A stretch of DNA of 46,550 nt from Anaerofustis stercorihominis (GTDB lineage: Bacteria; Bacillota; Clostridia; Eubacteriales; Anaerofustaceae). The position numbers and the translations under genes are program-made. The stretch covers positions 1-46,550 of the forward strand of contig SVCP01000010.1 in NCBI GenBank assembly GCA_015058295.1, in the 5' to 3' direction. The notes beneath the pieces were generated by a model that was not told where the DNA came from, made no database searches, and was given only the letters and a program-made list of their open reading frames with translations. Of the stretch, positions 22,743 through 31,689 are shown in pieces; position 1 is the stretch's first letter; each line of letters begins with the position of its first letter.

Positions 22743-25700
22743 ATGAATAATTTCAAACGAATTTTAGCTGTACTTTTGTGCCTTCTTATGGTTGTTGCGG
22801 TGATGCCGGATATTTTTGCCGGAGAAGAAATTCCCGATGTACCTGAGTGCGATAAGGGCTGTGGTGAAGGTGTTATCTACTCACACAATAATGACTGTGC
22901 TGTAAAGGTATTTTACAGAAATCTGTATGACGAAAAAACAGCGGCAGAACTTTATGAGTTGTGGGATTCTCTCCATGAAGATGTTCAGAATTTCTATCTG
23001 AACGATTATTCGTGGAACAGCAAGATCAGCAGTCGTGAAAAACGAGCTGAACTGGTTTCTTATCTTGACGGCACGGCTACACCTCCGACAGGTGGGGATG
23101 AAGAAGATCCGGAAATTCCCGATGTGCCGGTGGATATCGAAGGTGAAAATATTGAGATCAGCGGGAAAATTCCTGCGGGATCGAAAGTTGTGATGGGAGA
23201 AACTTCCGAAAAAGTCGCAGAAATGCTTAAAGAAAAGCTTCCTCCTTGCGAAGATCATCACTACACAATCGAGTTCTTTAATATCAAGATACACGACAAA
23301 AACAATAAAGAGTGGCAGCCGAAAGAAGCTGTAACAGTTACTCTTACGCTTGAAGCATTCCTCGGGGATAACACAAACGTGGAAATTTTCCATATTCTCG
23401 ATAATGAAGATGCGATCAAAAAAGCGGAAGACAACGAAAGAACTGTTGAATCTTTCAAAGATGATGACGGAAATGATGTTTATTATACGATCATGTCTTC
23501 AGACAATGGGGAAGTAACCATCATTGATGAACACACAGTCTCCTTTGAAACGGATTCTTTCTCTGATTATGCAGCACGTGCAGGGGGGTATGCGCTCGAT
23601 GCATCTGCATACAAAAGTGACAGGGAGGTATTCTGGGACGTTGCGGAATCTAAGGGAAGCAGTTATGGTCAATATACAGGCAGTGCGACCAGAATAAAAT
23701 CCGTGTATTTTAATGGTAATCCAACTACGGGAAAGGTAGTTAAGGGAAATTCTGGCGGAAAACCTTCAGTAACTGATAAACGGTATGATTGGAGAGCATC
23801 CGGAGTTTCAGATTATGCGGAATCAGTAGGTACATATTATTCAAGCAATACTACTAGAGAACTTACGATTGTTCCCGGTGACGGATACTACGTTAAGAGA
23901 GTTATCATTGCATGTACTGCAAAGGAATTGATTCCGGGATATGGACCTTCAACAGTTATTAGTGATCCTTATGGCTGCGGAACATGGCTTGCAGGAAACC
24001 AATATGACCAGATACTCAATTTTGAGTATACAGGTGCGGTTACTATTGATGTTCCGAGGCTTGCGTTCTGCCATTTGAGTAATAACTCTCCTTCTTTTAC
24101 GAATGCTTATTTTATTCTTATTGAAGTAGGTGCATTGCCCAGTCCGTTGTATGTAGAGTATAACTATGGAGATATAGTAAAAAATCTTACAAGTGCTACA
24201 AATAAAAACGCATTTACCGGATCATCAAAATGGCTTGCTGAGTATAAAGATGCATCAGGTAATGTATTAAATGGCGGTAATTACGATCCGGATACACAGT
24301 TTACGCAGTTCAGATATAAGACTAGCGGAGATGATATTGATAAACAAGCGCAGCAGGCAGCACAATGGAAACATTATGCGAACGTAATCACTCCGGCGGC
24401 TATTGCTGCAGCAGAAGCTGAAGGCTATTTATTTAAAGGCTGGTATGCGGAGTATTATACAACATGTAATGCGTCTACACCGGGATCAAATAACAACAAT
24501 TATACATATACATTTGGCGGAGAGAGGATCTCTACAGCAGACTATCAACCGGGCGATCAGGTGCCGCTTTCACGTCATGTGAAATTAACTGCAAAATGGG
24601 AAAAAGCGGAGACGTATACGTTGACTGTAAATAAGGTTACGGTAAATGATACGGATACCAATGCTGAATTTACATTCAATGTAGAGATCGGAAATAAGAA
24701 AGAAAGCTTTACGCTGAAAAACGGTGAATCCAAAACGTATACGGCGATTAAAGGTACTTCTTATAAGGTCGAAGAAGTTACAAACAGCAATTACACAACC
24801 AAAGTCGATGGCGCACAGAGTGGTACTCTGAACAGCAATGTGACTGTAACATACACGAACACAAGAAAGGTTGCGGATGTTACGGTTGAGAAGAAAATCG
24901 TGAAGGAAGGTAATCCGGATCACGTAGGAAGTAACTTTACGTTCAGTGCGAAGCTCTGGGCAGACGGCAACAAAAACAGACAGATTCCGTTCCCGGAAAC
25001 GATCGGAACAGGAATCACACGAAGCTCTGACGGACTTACAGCAACATTTACGCTTGAGACGAACGGAAGCAAAGTGACATTCAAGAACCTGCCTGTAGGT
25101 GCGGTGCTGGAAGTTACGGAAACAAATGTCGAGAATGCTGACGAAACCACAAACGACTGCAGTCCGTCAAACAACGGAAAAACAGCTACATATGCTATAG
25201 AATCCACAACAGCAAAGACTATCACTTTCACAAACACATATGTGCAGAAGGTCGGTTCTGTAAAGGTTGTGAAGAATCTTGTGGACAATGCTTATAACAA
25301 AGACTTGATCAGAAAGTTTGAATTTACAGCAACGATGAAAGACGGTTCTGCATTTACTGACGGAAGCAAAGAAATCACGTTCAGTCTCGGAGACGGTGAA
25401 TCAAAACAGATCGATAACATTCCTATCAATTCGACGGTTGTGATCACAGAAACTGCAGTTGATGGTTATACAACAACAAATACTGCAGGAAACGGCAGCG
25501 TAGCGGAAGTTACTGTAACACAGACACTTCACACAGTTACTTTCACAAATACACGCATCACAAAGAGCCTGACCATCACGAAAAATGTTGTGAACACAGG
25601 CGAAGAACTTGAACTGATAAAAGATAGAGTTTATCCGATGGTTCTTGAGATAGACGGAAGTGTATATGCAGGTCCGGCGAAGAAGAACGGCAGTGCTGAA

Positions 25701-26309
25701 ACGGTTGCAGGCGGAAATCTTTCACTGAAGAACGGTGATACATACGTGATCGAAAATATTGCGGTCAACAGCAAGTATTCAGTAACAGAAAACATTCAGA
25801 GTGTAACAGCTCCGGACGGATTCGAATACAAGGCTCCGATGTATGCTGTCGGAGAAGGTGCTGCGACAGCGGCTCCGGTTGTTGACGCAAGCCTTACGGA
25901 TAATGCAACAGTAACCGTTACAAACGAAATCAAGGGCATCTACGGATATCTTGTGATCTCCAAAACGGGAATTGATGAGCTGGATCACAAAGCAGGTGAT
26001 GAATTCCAGAACACGATCTATCGTATTCAGTCACTTGATGCGAACGGAGATGTTGACGACAGACTCGATATGCAGGTAACTATTACATACAATGGATCAG
26101 TCCAGATAAACAAGATCCCTGTCGGAAAATATAAAGTTACGGAAATCACCGACTGGTCATGGAGATATGAACCGGAAGAAGATGTAGTTGATGTTACTGT
26201 AACAGGCGGAAAGACGGCTGAAGCTCCGTTTGAGAATGTACGAACAAACAAATATTGGCTCTCCGGTGACTGGTATGCAAGAAACTGGTGGGGCGAAGCT
26301 GCGGAATAA
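22743..26309 (+). CDS. Large isopeptide-type surface adhesin (1188 residues)
   Basis: Conventional signal peptide (cut near IFAG, residue 26), a Cys-containing N-terminal module (CDKGCGEGVIYSHNNDC), a linker, a domain ending SFETDSFSDYA near 265-275, a unique region to about 560, an InlB-like FKGWYAEYY...LTAKWE unit (about 560-620), then five tandem DUF5979/Cna-B-like domains starting near 622, 707, 836, 938 and 1062. Each has the Lys (VNKV, VEKK, VVKN, ITKN, ISKT), Glu (VEEV, VTET, ITET, VTEN, VTEI) and Asn (YTNT, FTNT, FTNT, VTNE, FENV) expected for internal Lys-Asn isopeptide bonds. It ends WYARNWWGEAAE with no sorting signal or membrane span, so it must be held by partners. GGAGG precedes the ATG. 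Expected role: tip or shaft adhesin. Confidence 0.82.
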   Translation: MNNFKRILAVLLCLLMVVAVMPDIFAGEEIPDVPECDKGCGEGVIYSHNNDCAVKVFYRNLYDEKTAAELYELWDSLHEDVQNFYLNDYSWNSKISSREKRAELVSYLDGTATPPTGGDEEDPEIPDVPVDIEGENIEISGKIPAGSKVVMGETSEKVAEMLKEKLPPCEDHHYTIEFFNIKIHDKNNKEWQPKEAVTVTLTLEAFLGDNTNVEIFHILDNEDAIKKAEDNERTVESFKDDDGNDVYYTIMSSDNGEVTIIDEHTVSFETDSFSDYAARAGGYALDASAYKSDREVFWDVAESKGSSYGQYTGSATRIKSVYFNGNPTTGKVVKGNSGGKPSVTDKRYDWRASGVSDYAESVGTYYSSNTTRELTIVPGDGYYVKRVIIACTAKELIPGYGPSTVISDPYGCGTWLAGNQYDQILNFEYTGAVTIDVPRLAFCHLSNNSPSFTNAYFILIEVGALPSPLYVEYNYGDIVKNLTSATNKNAFTGSSKWLAEYKDASGNVLNGGNYDPDTQFTQFRYKTSGDDIDKQAQQAAQWKHYANVITPAAIAAAEAEGYLFKGWYAEYYTTCNASTPGSNNNNYTYTFGGERISTADYQPGDQVPLSRHVKLTAKWEKAETYTLTVNKVTVNDTDTNAEFTFNVEIGNKKESFTLKNGESKTYTAIKGTSYKVEEVTNSNYTTKVDGAQSGTLNSNVTVTYTNTRKVADVTVEKKIVKEGNPDHVGSNFTFSAKLWADGNKNRQIPFPETIGTGITRSSDGLTATFTLETNGSKVTFKNLPVGAVLEVTETNVENADETTNDCSPSNNGKTATYAIESTTAKTITFTNTYVQKVGSVKVVKNLVDNAYNKDLIRKFEFTATMKDGSAFTDGSKEITFSLGDGESKQIDNIPINSTVVITETAVDGYTTTNTAGNGSVAEVTVTQTLHTVTFTNTRITKSLTITKNVVNTGEELELIKDRVYPMVLEIDGSVYAGPAKKNGSAETVAGGNLSLKNGDTYVIENIAVNSKYSVTENIQSVTAPDGFEYKAPMYAVGEGAATAAPVVDASLTDNATVTVTNEIKGIYGYLVISKTGIDELDHKAGDEFQNTIYRIQSLDANGDVDDRLDMQVTITYNGSVQINKIPVGKYKVTEITDWSWRYEPEEDVVDVTVTGGKTAEAPFENVRTNKYWLSGDWYARNWWGEAAE

Positions 26310-26321
26310 GGAGGCACAAAG

Positions 26322-26900
26322 ATGAAAAAGACGAAAATCAAAGCAATTTCGCTGATGATCTGCCTTCTTATGGTTGTCGGCGTTGTTGTCGGAGGAACGG
26401 TTGCTTATCTGAAAGCGGAAAGCGACGAGGTTGATAATACATTTACTCCGTCAGAAGTAACGACGGATGTTGTTGAAGATACAGAATCGTTTGAAAAAGA
26501 AGGAATCAAGAAAGATGTTGTAATCAAAAACACAGGCGACACGGACGCATTCATCAGAGCAGCGATAGTTGTGACATGGCAGGATAAACAGGGCAATGTT
26601 TACGGACAGAAGCCTGCGGAAGGTGATTATACCATTGATATGGGTGATGAAGGCTGGGTTAAAGGTTCAGACGGATTTTGGTACTATACAAGCGTTGTTC
26701 CTGCAAATGGAAGCACAAAAAATCTGATTGATACTGTCACATGCACAGGCACAGCGCCGGATACAAACTACAAACTTTGCGTTGAAATCCTCGGTTCAGG
26801 TGTTCAGGCAGGACCTGCAGCAGCGGTTGAAGCGTGGTCAGATGGCGTTGCGGAGCTTGATGAAGGCTGGCAGACGATTACAGTACAGGAGGTTGAATAA
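26322..26900 (+). CDS. SipW-type surface protein 5
   Basis: A 192-residue protein with signal VVGGTVAYLKAESDEVDNTF near residues 22-41, then KKDVVIKNTGDTDAFIRAAI near 64-83. This is the clearest example in the operon of the shared 'NTGDTDAFIRA' core. GGAGGCACAAAG lies upstream of the ATG, 12 bases after the adhesin stop. Its stop shares a base with the next ATG (TAATG), so the sortase-anchored protein is translationally coupled to it, hinting that the two products interact. Function in fibre assembly is inferred from the signal type and neighbours. Confidence 0.8.
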   Translation: MKKTKIKAISLMICLLMVVGVVVGGTVAYLKAESDEVDNTFTPSEVTTDVVEDTESFEKEGIKKDVVIKNTGDTDAFIRAAIVVTWQDKQGNVYGQKPAEGDYTIDMGDEGWVKGSDGFWYYTSVVPANGSTKNLIDTVTCTGTAPDTNYKLCVEILGSGVQAGPAAAVEAWSDGVAELDEGWQTITVQEVE

Positions 26901-27631
26901 TGAAAAAGCTTAGAAAGATCTCCTCAATTCTGATAGTTATGATGCTGATTCTCAGCATGGGAAGCGTATTTGCGGCAGATTCAACGATCACATACAACGG
27001 CAAGGGCTTCGAAGACAAATTCGGTTTTGCTCCGGGAAGCGAATATACGGATACAGACCTTTTCGACGGATTCAGGAACGTAATGCCCGGTGATCAGCTG
27101 GAAGAAGTGATCACTTTCACAAATGAAGCAAAGACATGCGACAAGATCAATGTGTATATGAAAGCTGTTGCACATGACGAAGAAGGCAATCCGCTTACAT
27201 ATGACGAAGCTTTCGAAGATGTTGACGGCAAAGATCAGGAACACATCGACGGACAGCGAGATGAAACTGTTGCGACGATGGCAGAATTCCTGCAGCAGCT
27301 CACGATGCGCATTTATAACGGCACAGAGCTTATCTTTGACGGCACACCTGACGAAGAAGGAGCACTTGCGGATTTCGTGAAGCTTGGTGAGCTTACAAAA
27401 GGCAAGAGCATTGTTCTGACAGTTGAGCTGGATGTGCCAATTGAGCTTGACAACAGATTTGCGCACAGAGTAGGCGAAGTTGACTGGGTATTTATGGTTG
27501 AAGAAATCATAGAAGAAGCACCTGATACAGGCGACAACGCAAACCTGCTGATTTACGGCGGAATATTCGCAGTATCTGTTGCAGTGCTGTTTGTAGTGGT
27601 TCTTAAAAAGAAAAAGAATGAAAATGTCTAA
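26900..27631 (+). CDS. Sortase-anchored surface protein (operon anchor)
   Basis: A 243-residue protein with an ordinary signal peptide (cut near VFA, residue 25). The C-terminus is a cell-wall sorting signal: APDTGD near 207-212, a hydrophobic span (LLIYGGIFAVSVAVLFVVVL) and KKKK. The motif is the variant xPxTG form used by many Clostridia sortases. The body carries DQLEEVITFTNEAKTCDKIN and VILTVELDVPI-type strands, with a fold like the SipW-type proteins although its signal is not of that class. It is the only gene in the operon with a wall anchor, so it may tie the whole fibre to peptidoglycan. No sortase gene is present in the window. Confidence 0.82.
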   Translation: MKKLRKISSILIVMMLILSMGSVFAADSTITYNGKGFEDKFGFAPGSEYTDTDLFDGFRNVMPGDQLEEVITFTNEAKTCDKINVYMKAVAHDEEGNPLTYDEAFEDVDGKDQEHIDGQRDETVATMAEFLQQLTMRIYNGTELIFDGTPDEEGALADFVKLGELTKGKSIVLTVELDVPIELDNRFAHRVGEVDWVFMVEEIIEEAPDTGDNANLLIYGGIFAVSVAVLFVVVLKKKKNENV

Positions 27632-27661
27632 ACAGCAGGCATTGCATTCATAATAACGGGG

Positions 27662-27690
27662 GCAGTGCTGATACTTCGGCACTGCTTCTT
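27662..27690 (+). terminator. Probable terminator of the surface operon
   Basis: GCAGTGC (27662-27668) pairs with GCACTGC (27679-27685), followed by TTCTTT. The T tract is imperfect. Confidence 0.55.
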
Positions 27691-27735
27691 TGGTATCCGG
27701 CTGTATAAGCCGGGAATGATGAAAGCGAGTAGCAT

Positions 27736-28695
27736 ATGCAAACAGGTGAAAGATTCGGAAGGTGGAGCGTTGTATCTGCCGAGGTTATAGATAAAAAGGT
27801 GTTGTGCCGTTGTGATTGTGGAACAGAGCGTTATGTCCTGGAAAGAAGCCTTAAGCATGGCGGTTCGCAAAGTTGTGGCTGTCTCAGAAGAGAAAGATCG
27901 GTGGAAGCTGTTTCTCATGATCTGACGGGGCAGACATTCGGAGAGCTTACTGTATTGAAAAGGCTTCCGGATACATCGAGAGGCGGAGTAAGGTGGCTTA
28001 CAAAATGCTCCTGCGGAAATGAGTATGAAGTTCTGGGAACTCTTCTTGTCAATGGCAGGAGAACTCACTGTGCGTCGGAAGTGCATAAACAATATCCGTT
28101 TTCCGACATAAGCGGTCGTACGTTCGGAAGGCTTACAGCGATCAGGGCGCTTGATGAGAGAGATAAAAACGGATATGTAATGTGGCACTGCGTGTGTTCC
28201 TGCGGTAATGAAATTGATGTATCATACAACAGTCTTTTGTATTCAAATATGCAAAGTTGCGGCTGTATGAAAAAGGAGCACAGTGAACATCTGAAGGATT
28301 ATCTTACTCATGTGGCAGGGACTTCTGTTGATATACTCAAGAGCAAGAAAGTACCTTCTGATAATACGACAGGTTATAAAGGTGTATATCTTATCCGCGG
28401 TAAATATGTTGCAAAGATAGTCTTTCAGAAAAAAGCCTATAATCTTGGCTCATTTGACTGTATTACCGATGCGGCTGAAGCAAGGAAGGAAGCAGAAGAA
28501 CTTCTTTTCGACGGTATGGCAAAGCATTATGAAATGTGGAAGGTCCGTGCGGAAAAAGATCCTCAGTGGGCAGAGGAGAACCCTGTGGAAGTAATCGTCA
28601 ATCAGAGACGTGACAAAAAGCTGTCCGTATCATTCCTGCCGGATATGAGTGAGATGATGTCGTTGGAAAAATATATGAAAAGTGCTGTTTCATAG
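27736..28695 (+). CDS. AP2-domain protein with three Cys-rich modules
   Basis: A 319-residue protein. Three similar N-terminal modules of about 55 residues each have a G-x-x-FGRLT/FGELT start, then a C-x-C-x-C-G cluster and a second Cys pair: LCRCDCGTERYV...SCGC (near 23-53), WLTKCSCGNEYEV (near 90-102; its second pair is reduced to HCAS) and WHCVCSCGNEIDV...SCGC (near 153-178). An AP2-like domain follows (TGYKGVYLIRGKYVAKIVFQ near 213-232, then LGSFD and a helix). Bacterial AP2 domains bind DNA, often in HNH homing endonucleases, but no HNH motif is seen. It may regulate or have invaded this site. There is no strong ribosome binding site before ATG 27736. Confidence 0.7.
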   Translation: MQTGERFGRWSVVSAEVIDKKVLCRCDCGTERYVLERSLKHGGSQSCGCLRRERSVEAVSHDLTGQTFGELTVLKRLPDTSRGGVRWLTKCSCGNEYEVLGTLLVNGRRTHCASEVHKQYPFSDISGRTFGRLTAIRALDERDKNGYVMWHCVCSCGNEIDVSYNSLLYSNMQSCGCMKKEHSEHLKDYLTHVAGTSVDILKSKKVPSDNTTGYKGVYLIRGKYVAKIVFQKKAYNLGSFDCITDAAEARKEAEELLFDGMAKHYEMWKVRAEKDPQWAEENPVEVIVNQRRDKKLSVSFLPDMSEMMSLEKYMKSAVS

Positions 28696-28702
28696 CAGTA
28701 TC

Positions 28703-28725
28703 AGCCCGTATATCGGGCTTTTTTT
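28703..28725 (+). terminator. Terminator of the AP2-domain gene
   Basis: AGCCCG (28703-28708), loop TATAT, CGGGCT (28714-28719), then a T run. Confidence 0.85.
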
Positions 28726-28796
28726 AATGAAAATATACAAAATTATATTGTTTTGGAATAAATAATGGTATAATAAAGAAAAAAGGAGAACACAGT

Positions 28797-29321
28797 ATGA
28801 ACGAAGTATTAAAATGCCTTATTGAAAGAAGAAGCGTCCGTGCATTTACAGACGAACCCCTTAAAGAAGAAGACATCAACCTTATCCTCGAAGCAGGTAA
28901 ATATGCCCCCACAGGAATGGGCAAGCAGGCACCGAGTTTTATCGTAACAACTGATCCCGAAAAGATCAAATATCTCAGCAAGCTCAATGCATCAATTATG
29001 GGAAAAGAAAATATTGACCCGTTTTATGGTGCTGTATGTGTAATCACGGTTCTTGCAGACTCAAACGTCGGCACATATGTATATGACGGTTCTCTCGCAA
29101 TGGGAAATATGCAGAATGCGGCATGGTCTCTCGGAATCGGCGGATGCTGGATCCACAGAGCAAAAGAAATGTTTGAAACAGAAGAAGGCAAAGCAATTAT
29201 GGCTGAGCTCGGCATCGGTGAACAGTTTGTCGGTATCGGTAACCTTATTCTTGGTTACAACGCAAAAGAAACACCGGAAACAAAACCGAGAAAAGAGGGT
29301 TCTGTATTTTATTTCAAATAA
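28797..29321 (+). CDS. Nitroreductase family protein
   Basis: A 174-residue flavoprotein of the nitroreductase fold. The FMN phosphate motif RRSVRAFTDEPLKEEDI is near residues 11-27, and GIGGCWIHRAKEMF near 113-126 and GIGNLILGY near 145-153 match the C-terminal family pattern. Such enzymes move electrons from NAD(P)H to nitro compounds, quinones or other acceptors; the natural substrate is unknown. AAAAGGAGAACACAGT gives a strong start, and TATAAT lies at 28769-28774 with no convincing -35. It is a single-gene unit closed by the terminator at 29330. Confidence 0.9.
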   Translation: MNEVLKCLIERRSVRAFTDEPLKEEDINLILEAGKYAPTGMGKQAPSFIVTTDPEKIKYLSKLNASIMGKENIDPFYGAVCVITVLADSNVGTYVYDGSLAMGNMQNAAWSLGIGGCWIHRAKEMFETEEGKAIMAELGIGEQFVGIGNLILGYNAKETPETKPRKEGSVFYFK

Positions 29322-29329
29322 GTTATATA

Positions 29330-29352
29330 AGGCAGGTTTACCTGTCTTTTTT
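29330..29352 (+). terminator. Terminator of the nitroreductase gene
   Basis: AGGCAGG, loop TTTA, CCTGTCT, then six T. The stem is identical to that at 17913. Confidence 0.8.
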
Positions 29353-29523
29353 ATTGTAGCAGGCTGCGATAAAAAGCAAGTCCGGAGTGCTGTGCCGAAG
29401 AGAGAGCCAAAATAGCAACTTTTCTGGAATGATTTATGGGACCAAGGACTTTCCGATGGCAGCGCAGAGTGCGAATTCTTGTATAAAAATAAGATATAAT
29501 TGAGGATAAAATAAAAAAAACGA

Positions 29524-29552
29524 TTTAATTATGCATTAGTCTGTGATATAAT
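29524..29552 (+). promoter_or_regulatory. Promoter for the RACo-like gene
   Basis: TTTAAT (29524-29529), 17-base spacer, TATAAT (29547-29552). The -35 is weak. The rest of the 29353-29523 gap shows no gene. Confidence 0.5.
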
Positions 29553-29603
29553 AATTGGAGAAAAAATAAATGGCATAAAGCTTATTTTAAGGAGGATATA
29601 CAT

Positions 29604-31397
29604 ATGGCAAAATATCGTGTTTTCTTCCTTCCGGATGAAGTGGAAATCTTCGTGGAAGAAGGAACAACTGTTCTCGAAGCAGAAATTCAGGCAGGTCTTA
29701 ATCCTGATGCTCCCTGCGGAGGAAAAGGCACATGCGGCAAATGCCTTGTAGAAATTATGGACGGTCCGGTTCAGGGTATCGTAAAAGCTTGCGACACACC
29801 GGTTACTGCAAACCTTACAGTTATGGTTCCGGATGCAGCAAGAGAACACTCAATCCTTATGGACGGTGCAAAGAGAAATATCGCGATTAAACCTATCATC
29901 AAAACATACGATGTGGTTGTTGAAAGATGCCCCTTCGGCGAAAGCTCTTCAGACTGGGAAAGAGTTAAAGCAGCTGTTTCAAAAGCTTGCGGCGTAGACG
30001 AAAAAGACATTCCGCTTTCTGTTGAAGTAGTTGAAAATCTTTATAAGGTACTTAACGAAAATGATTTCAAAGTAAACGTAGTAATGTGCGAAAACGAAAT
30101 CATTGACATCAGAGCAAACAACGATCCGTACTATGTAATGGCATTCGACATCGGTACAACAACGGTTGTAGGTTACCTTCTCGACGCTGCAACAGGCGAA
30201 CAGAAAGCTGTAAAGAGCATGGTAAACCCGCAGTCACAGTACGGTGCTGACGTTATTCAGAGAGCTGAATACGCTCTTGAAGATGGCCCGGCACAGCTTG
30301 CAAAAGTTATCAGAAATGCCCTTAACGAACTTATCAAAGATGCGTGTGAAGAAGCAGGTGTAGACAGAAAAGATCTGTATCTTGTTTCTATCGTAGGAAA
30401 TACATGTATGCATCACCTCTTTGCGGGAATCTCTCCGGGATCTCTCGTAAAAGCTCCTTACAACCCGGCTATCAGCGAACCGATGCTTGTTGATGCAAAA
30501 TATTATTCAATCAAGATCGGTCAGGGCGGTAAGGCTATGATCCTTCCGAATATTGCAGGTTTCGTAGGCGCTGACACAATCGGTGTACTCCTTGCAACAG
30601 AATTCGATATTCTCGAAGACACAACACTCGTAATCGATATCGGAACAAACGGTGAAATGGTTCTCGGCAACAAAGAAAGAATGGTTGCATGCTCAACAGC
30701 TGCAGGTCCGGCATTCGAAGGTGCTAAGATTCACTGCGGTATGCGTGGTGCGGAAGGTGCTATCGATCACTGCAAATTCGACGGAACAGAATTCGTATAC
30801 TCAACTATCGGAGGTGCTAAACCTATCGGTATCTGCGGAAGCGGTCTTATGGACATTATCGCAGCTCTTCTTGAAGCAGGTATCGTAGAAGACAGCGGCA
30901 GAATGATCACAGCTGACGAAGCTGACGGCGAAGCAGCAGAAGCAAACGCACACAGAATCATTGATTTCGGCGGCAAACCGGCATTTGTTCTTGCATTCGC
31001 AGAAGAAGCAGGTGATGGCGATGCTGTAATCATTACACAGCAGGACGTTCGTGAAGTTCAGCTTGCAAAGAGCGCTATGGCAGCAGGTATCATCCTTATG
31101 GCAGACACACTCGGTGTAAAAATCAAAGACATCAAGAAAGTTATGATCGCAGGTGCATTCGGTAACTACATGGATCCGCAGAGTGCGTGCCGTATCGGCC
31201 TTATCCCCATGGAACTTTCTGACAGAATCGAACCTATCGGAAACGCAGCAGGTGAAGGCAGTAAGATTGCAGCTCTCAATGCTCAGGAATTCTACAGAAG
31301 CGCTACTATCGGTGCTGTAGCTGAATTCGTTGAACTTGCTACACATCCGGATTTCAATGATACATATGTAGACGAAATGTTCTTCCCGGAAGAATAA
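29604..31397 (+). CDS. RACo-like reductive activator of corrinoid proteins (2Fe-2S, ASKHA/DUF4445)
   Basis: A 597-residue protein. The N-terminal ferredoxin domain binds 2Fe-2S: CGGKGTCGKC near residues 38-47 and a fourth Cys in VKACDTPV near 63. A linker follows, then a C-terminal ATPase domain of the ASKHA fold with two phosphate loops: AFDIGTTTVVGYLLD near 180 and VIDIGTNGEMVLGNK near 344. CGSGLMD and AGAFGNYMDP complete the DUF4445 pattern. RACo proteins use ATP to reduce inactive Co(II) corrinoid cofactors of methyltransferases. AAGGAGGATATACAT is a near-ideal binding site, and codon bias is strong, so expression should be high. The corrinoid partner is not in the window; the UroD-family protein at 9348 is a possible member of the same pathway. 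Confidence 0.9.
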   Translation: MAKYRVFFLPDEVEIFVEEGTTVLEAEIQAGLNPDAPCGGKGTCGKCLVEIMDGPVQGIVKACDTPVTANLTVMVPDAAREHSILMDGAKRNIAIKPIIKTYDVVVERCPFGESSSDWERVKAAVSKACGVDEKDIPLSVEVVENLYKVLNENDFKVNVVMCENEIIDIRANNDPYYVMAFDIGTTTVVGYLLDAATGEQKAVKSMVNPQSQYGADVIQRAEYALEDGPAQLAKVIRNALNELIKDACEEAGVDRKDLYLVSIVGNTCMHHLFAGISPGSLVKAPYNPAISEPMLVDAKYYSIKIGQGGKAMILPNIAGFVGADTIGVLLATEFDILEDTTLVIDIGTNGEMVLGNKERMVACSTAAGPAFEGAKIHCGMRGAEGAIDHCKFDGTEFVYSTIGGAKPIGICGSGLMDIIAALLEAGIVEDSGRMITADEADGEAAEANAHRIIDFGGKPAFVLAFAEEAGDGDAVIITQQDVREVQLAKSAMAAGIILMADTLGVKIKDIKKVMIAGAFGNYMDPQSACRIGLIPMELSDRIEPIGNAAGEGSKIAALNAQEFYRSATIGAVAEFVELATHPDFNDTYVDEMFFPEE

Positions 31398-31689
31398 TTT
31401 CTGCTCGTCTGAATCTGTGTATGCTTTGTTGGTTGCGTTGCCGCCGTCAGTTACGTACTGCTTGGGTACGCGCCTGCCGTCGTCTTGCAATCCGCATCGC
31501 CTACTAAAATTCATACTTCGCATAAATGTCAGTAAATTTGCATTGTGCGTTGGTAAACACGGGGCATATATAAATATGTTCCGACAATCAGTAAATAAAA
31601 GACCGTAACTTTTGCGGTTTGACTATGAGTGCCGAAAGGCACTCATAGTTTTAAGTAAAACATATAAACTTGTAATTTAAGGAGTAATC
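31398..31689 (+). other. Intergenic region with hairpins upstream of DUF2284 genes
   Basis: No gene is visible. 31430-31500 is GC-rich with partial inverted repeats (CGTAC-TGCTTGG-GTACG at 31454-31470) and looks like a dispersed palindromic element, but only one copy is in the window. A weak hairpin (ACCGTAA/TTGCGGT, 31602-31618) and a strong one (31622-31649) follow. AAGGAG before the GTG at 31690 is the next gene's binding site. Confidence 0.5.
31622..31653 (+). terminator. Strong hairpin terminator after the RACo-like gene
   Basis: ACTATGAGTGCC (31622-31633), tetraloop GAAA, GGCACTCATAGT (31638-31649), then TTTT. It lies only 40 bases upstream of the DUF2284 gene, so readthrough or a promoter within this short space must serve that gene; none is clear. 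Confidence 0.7.
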
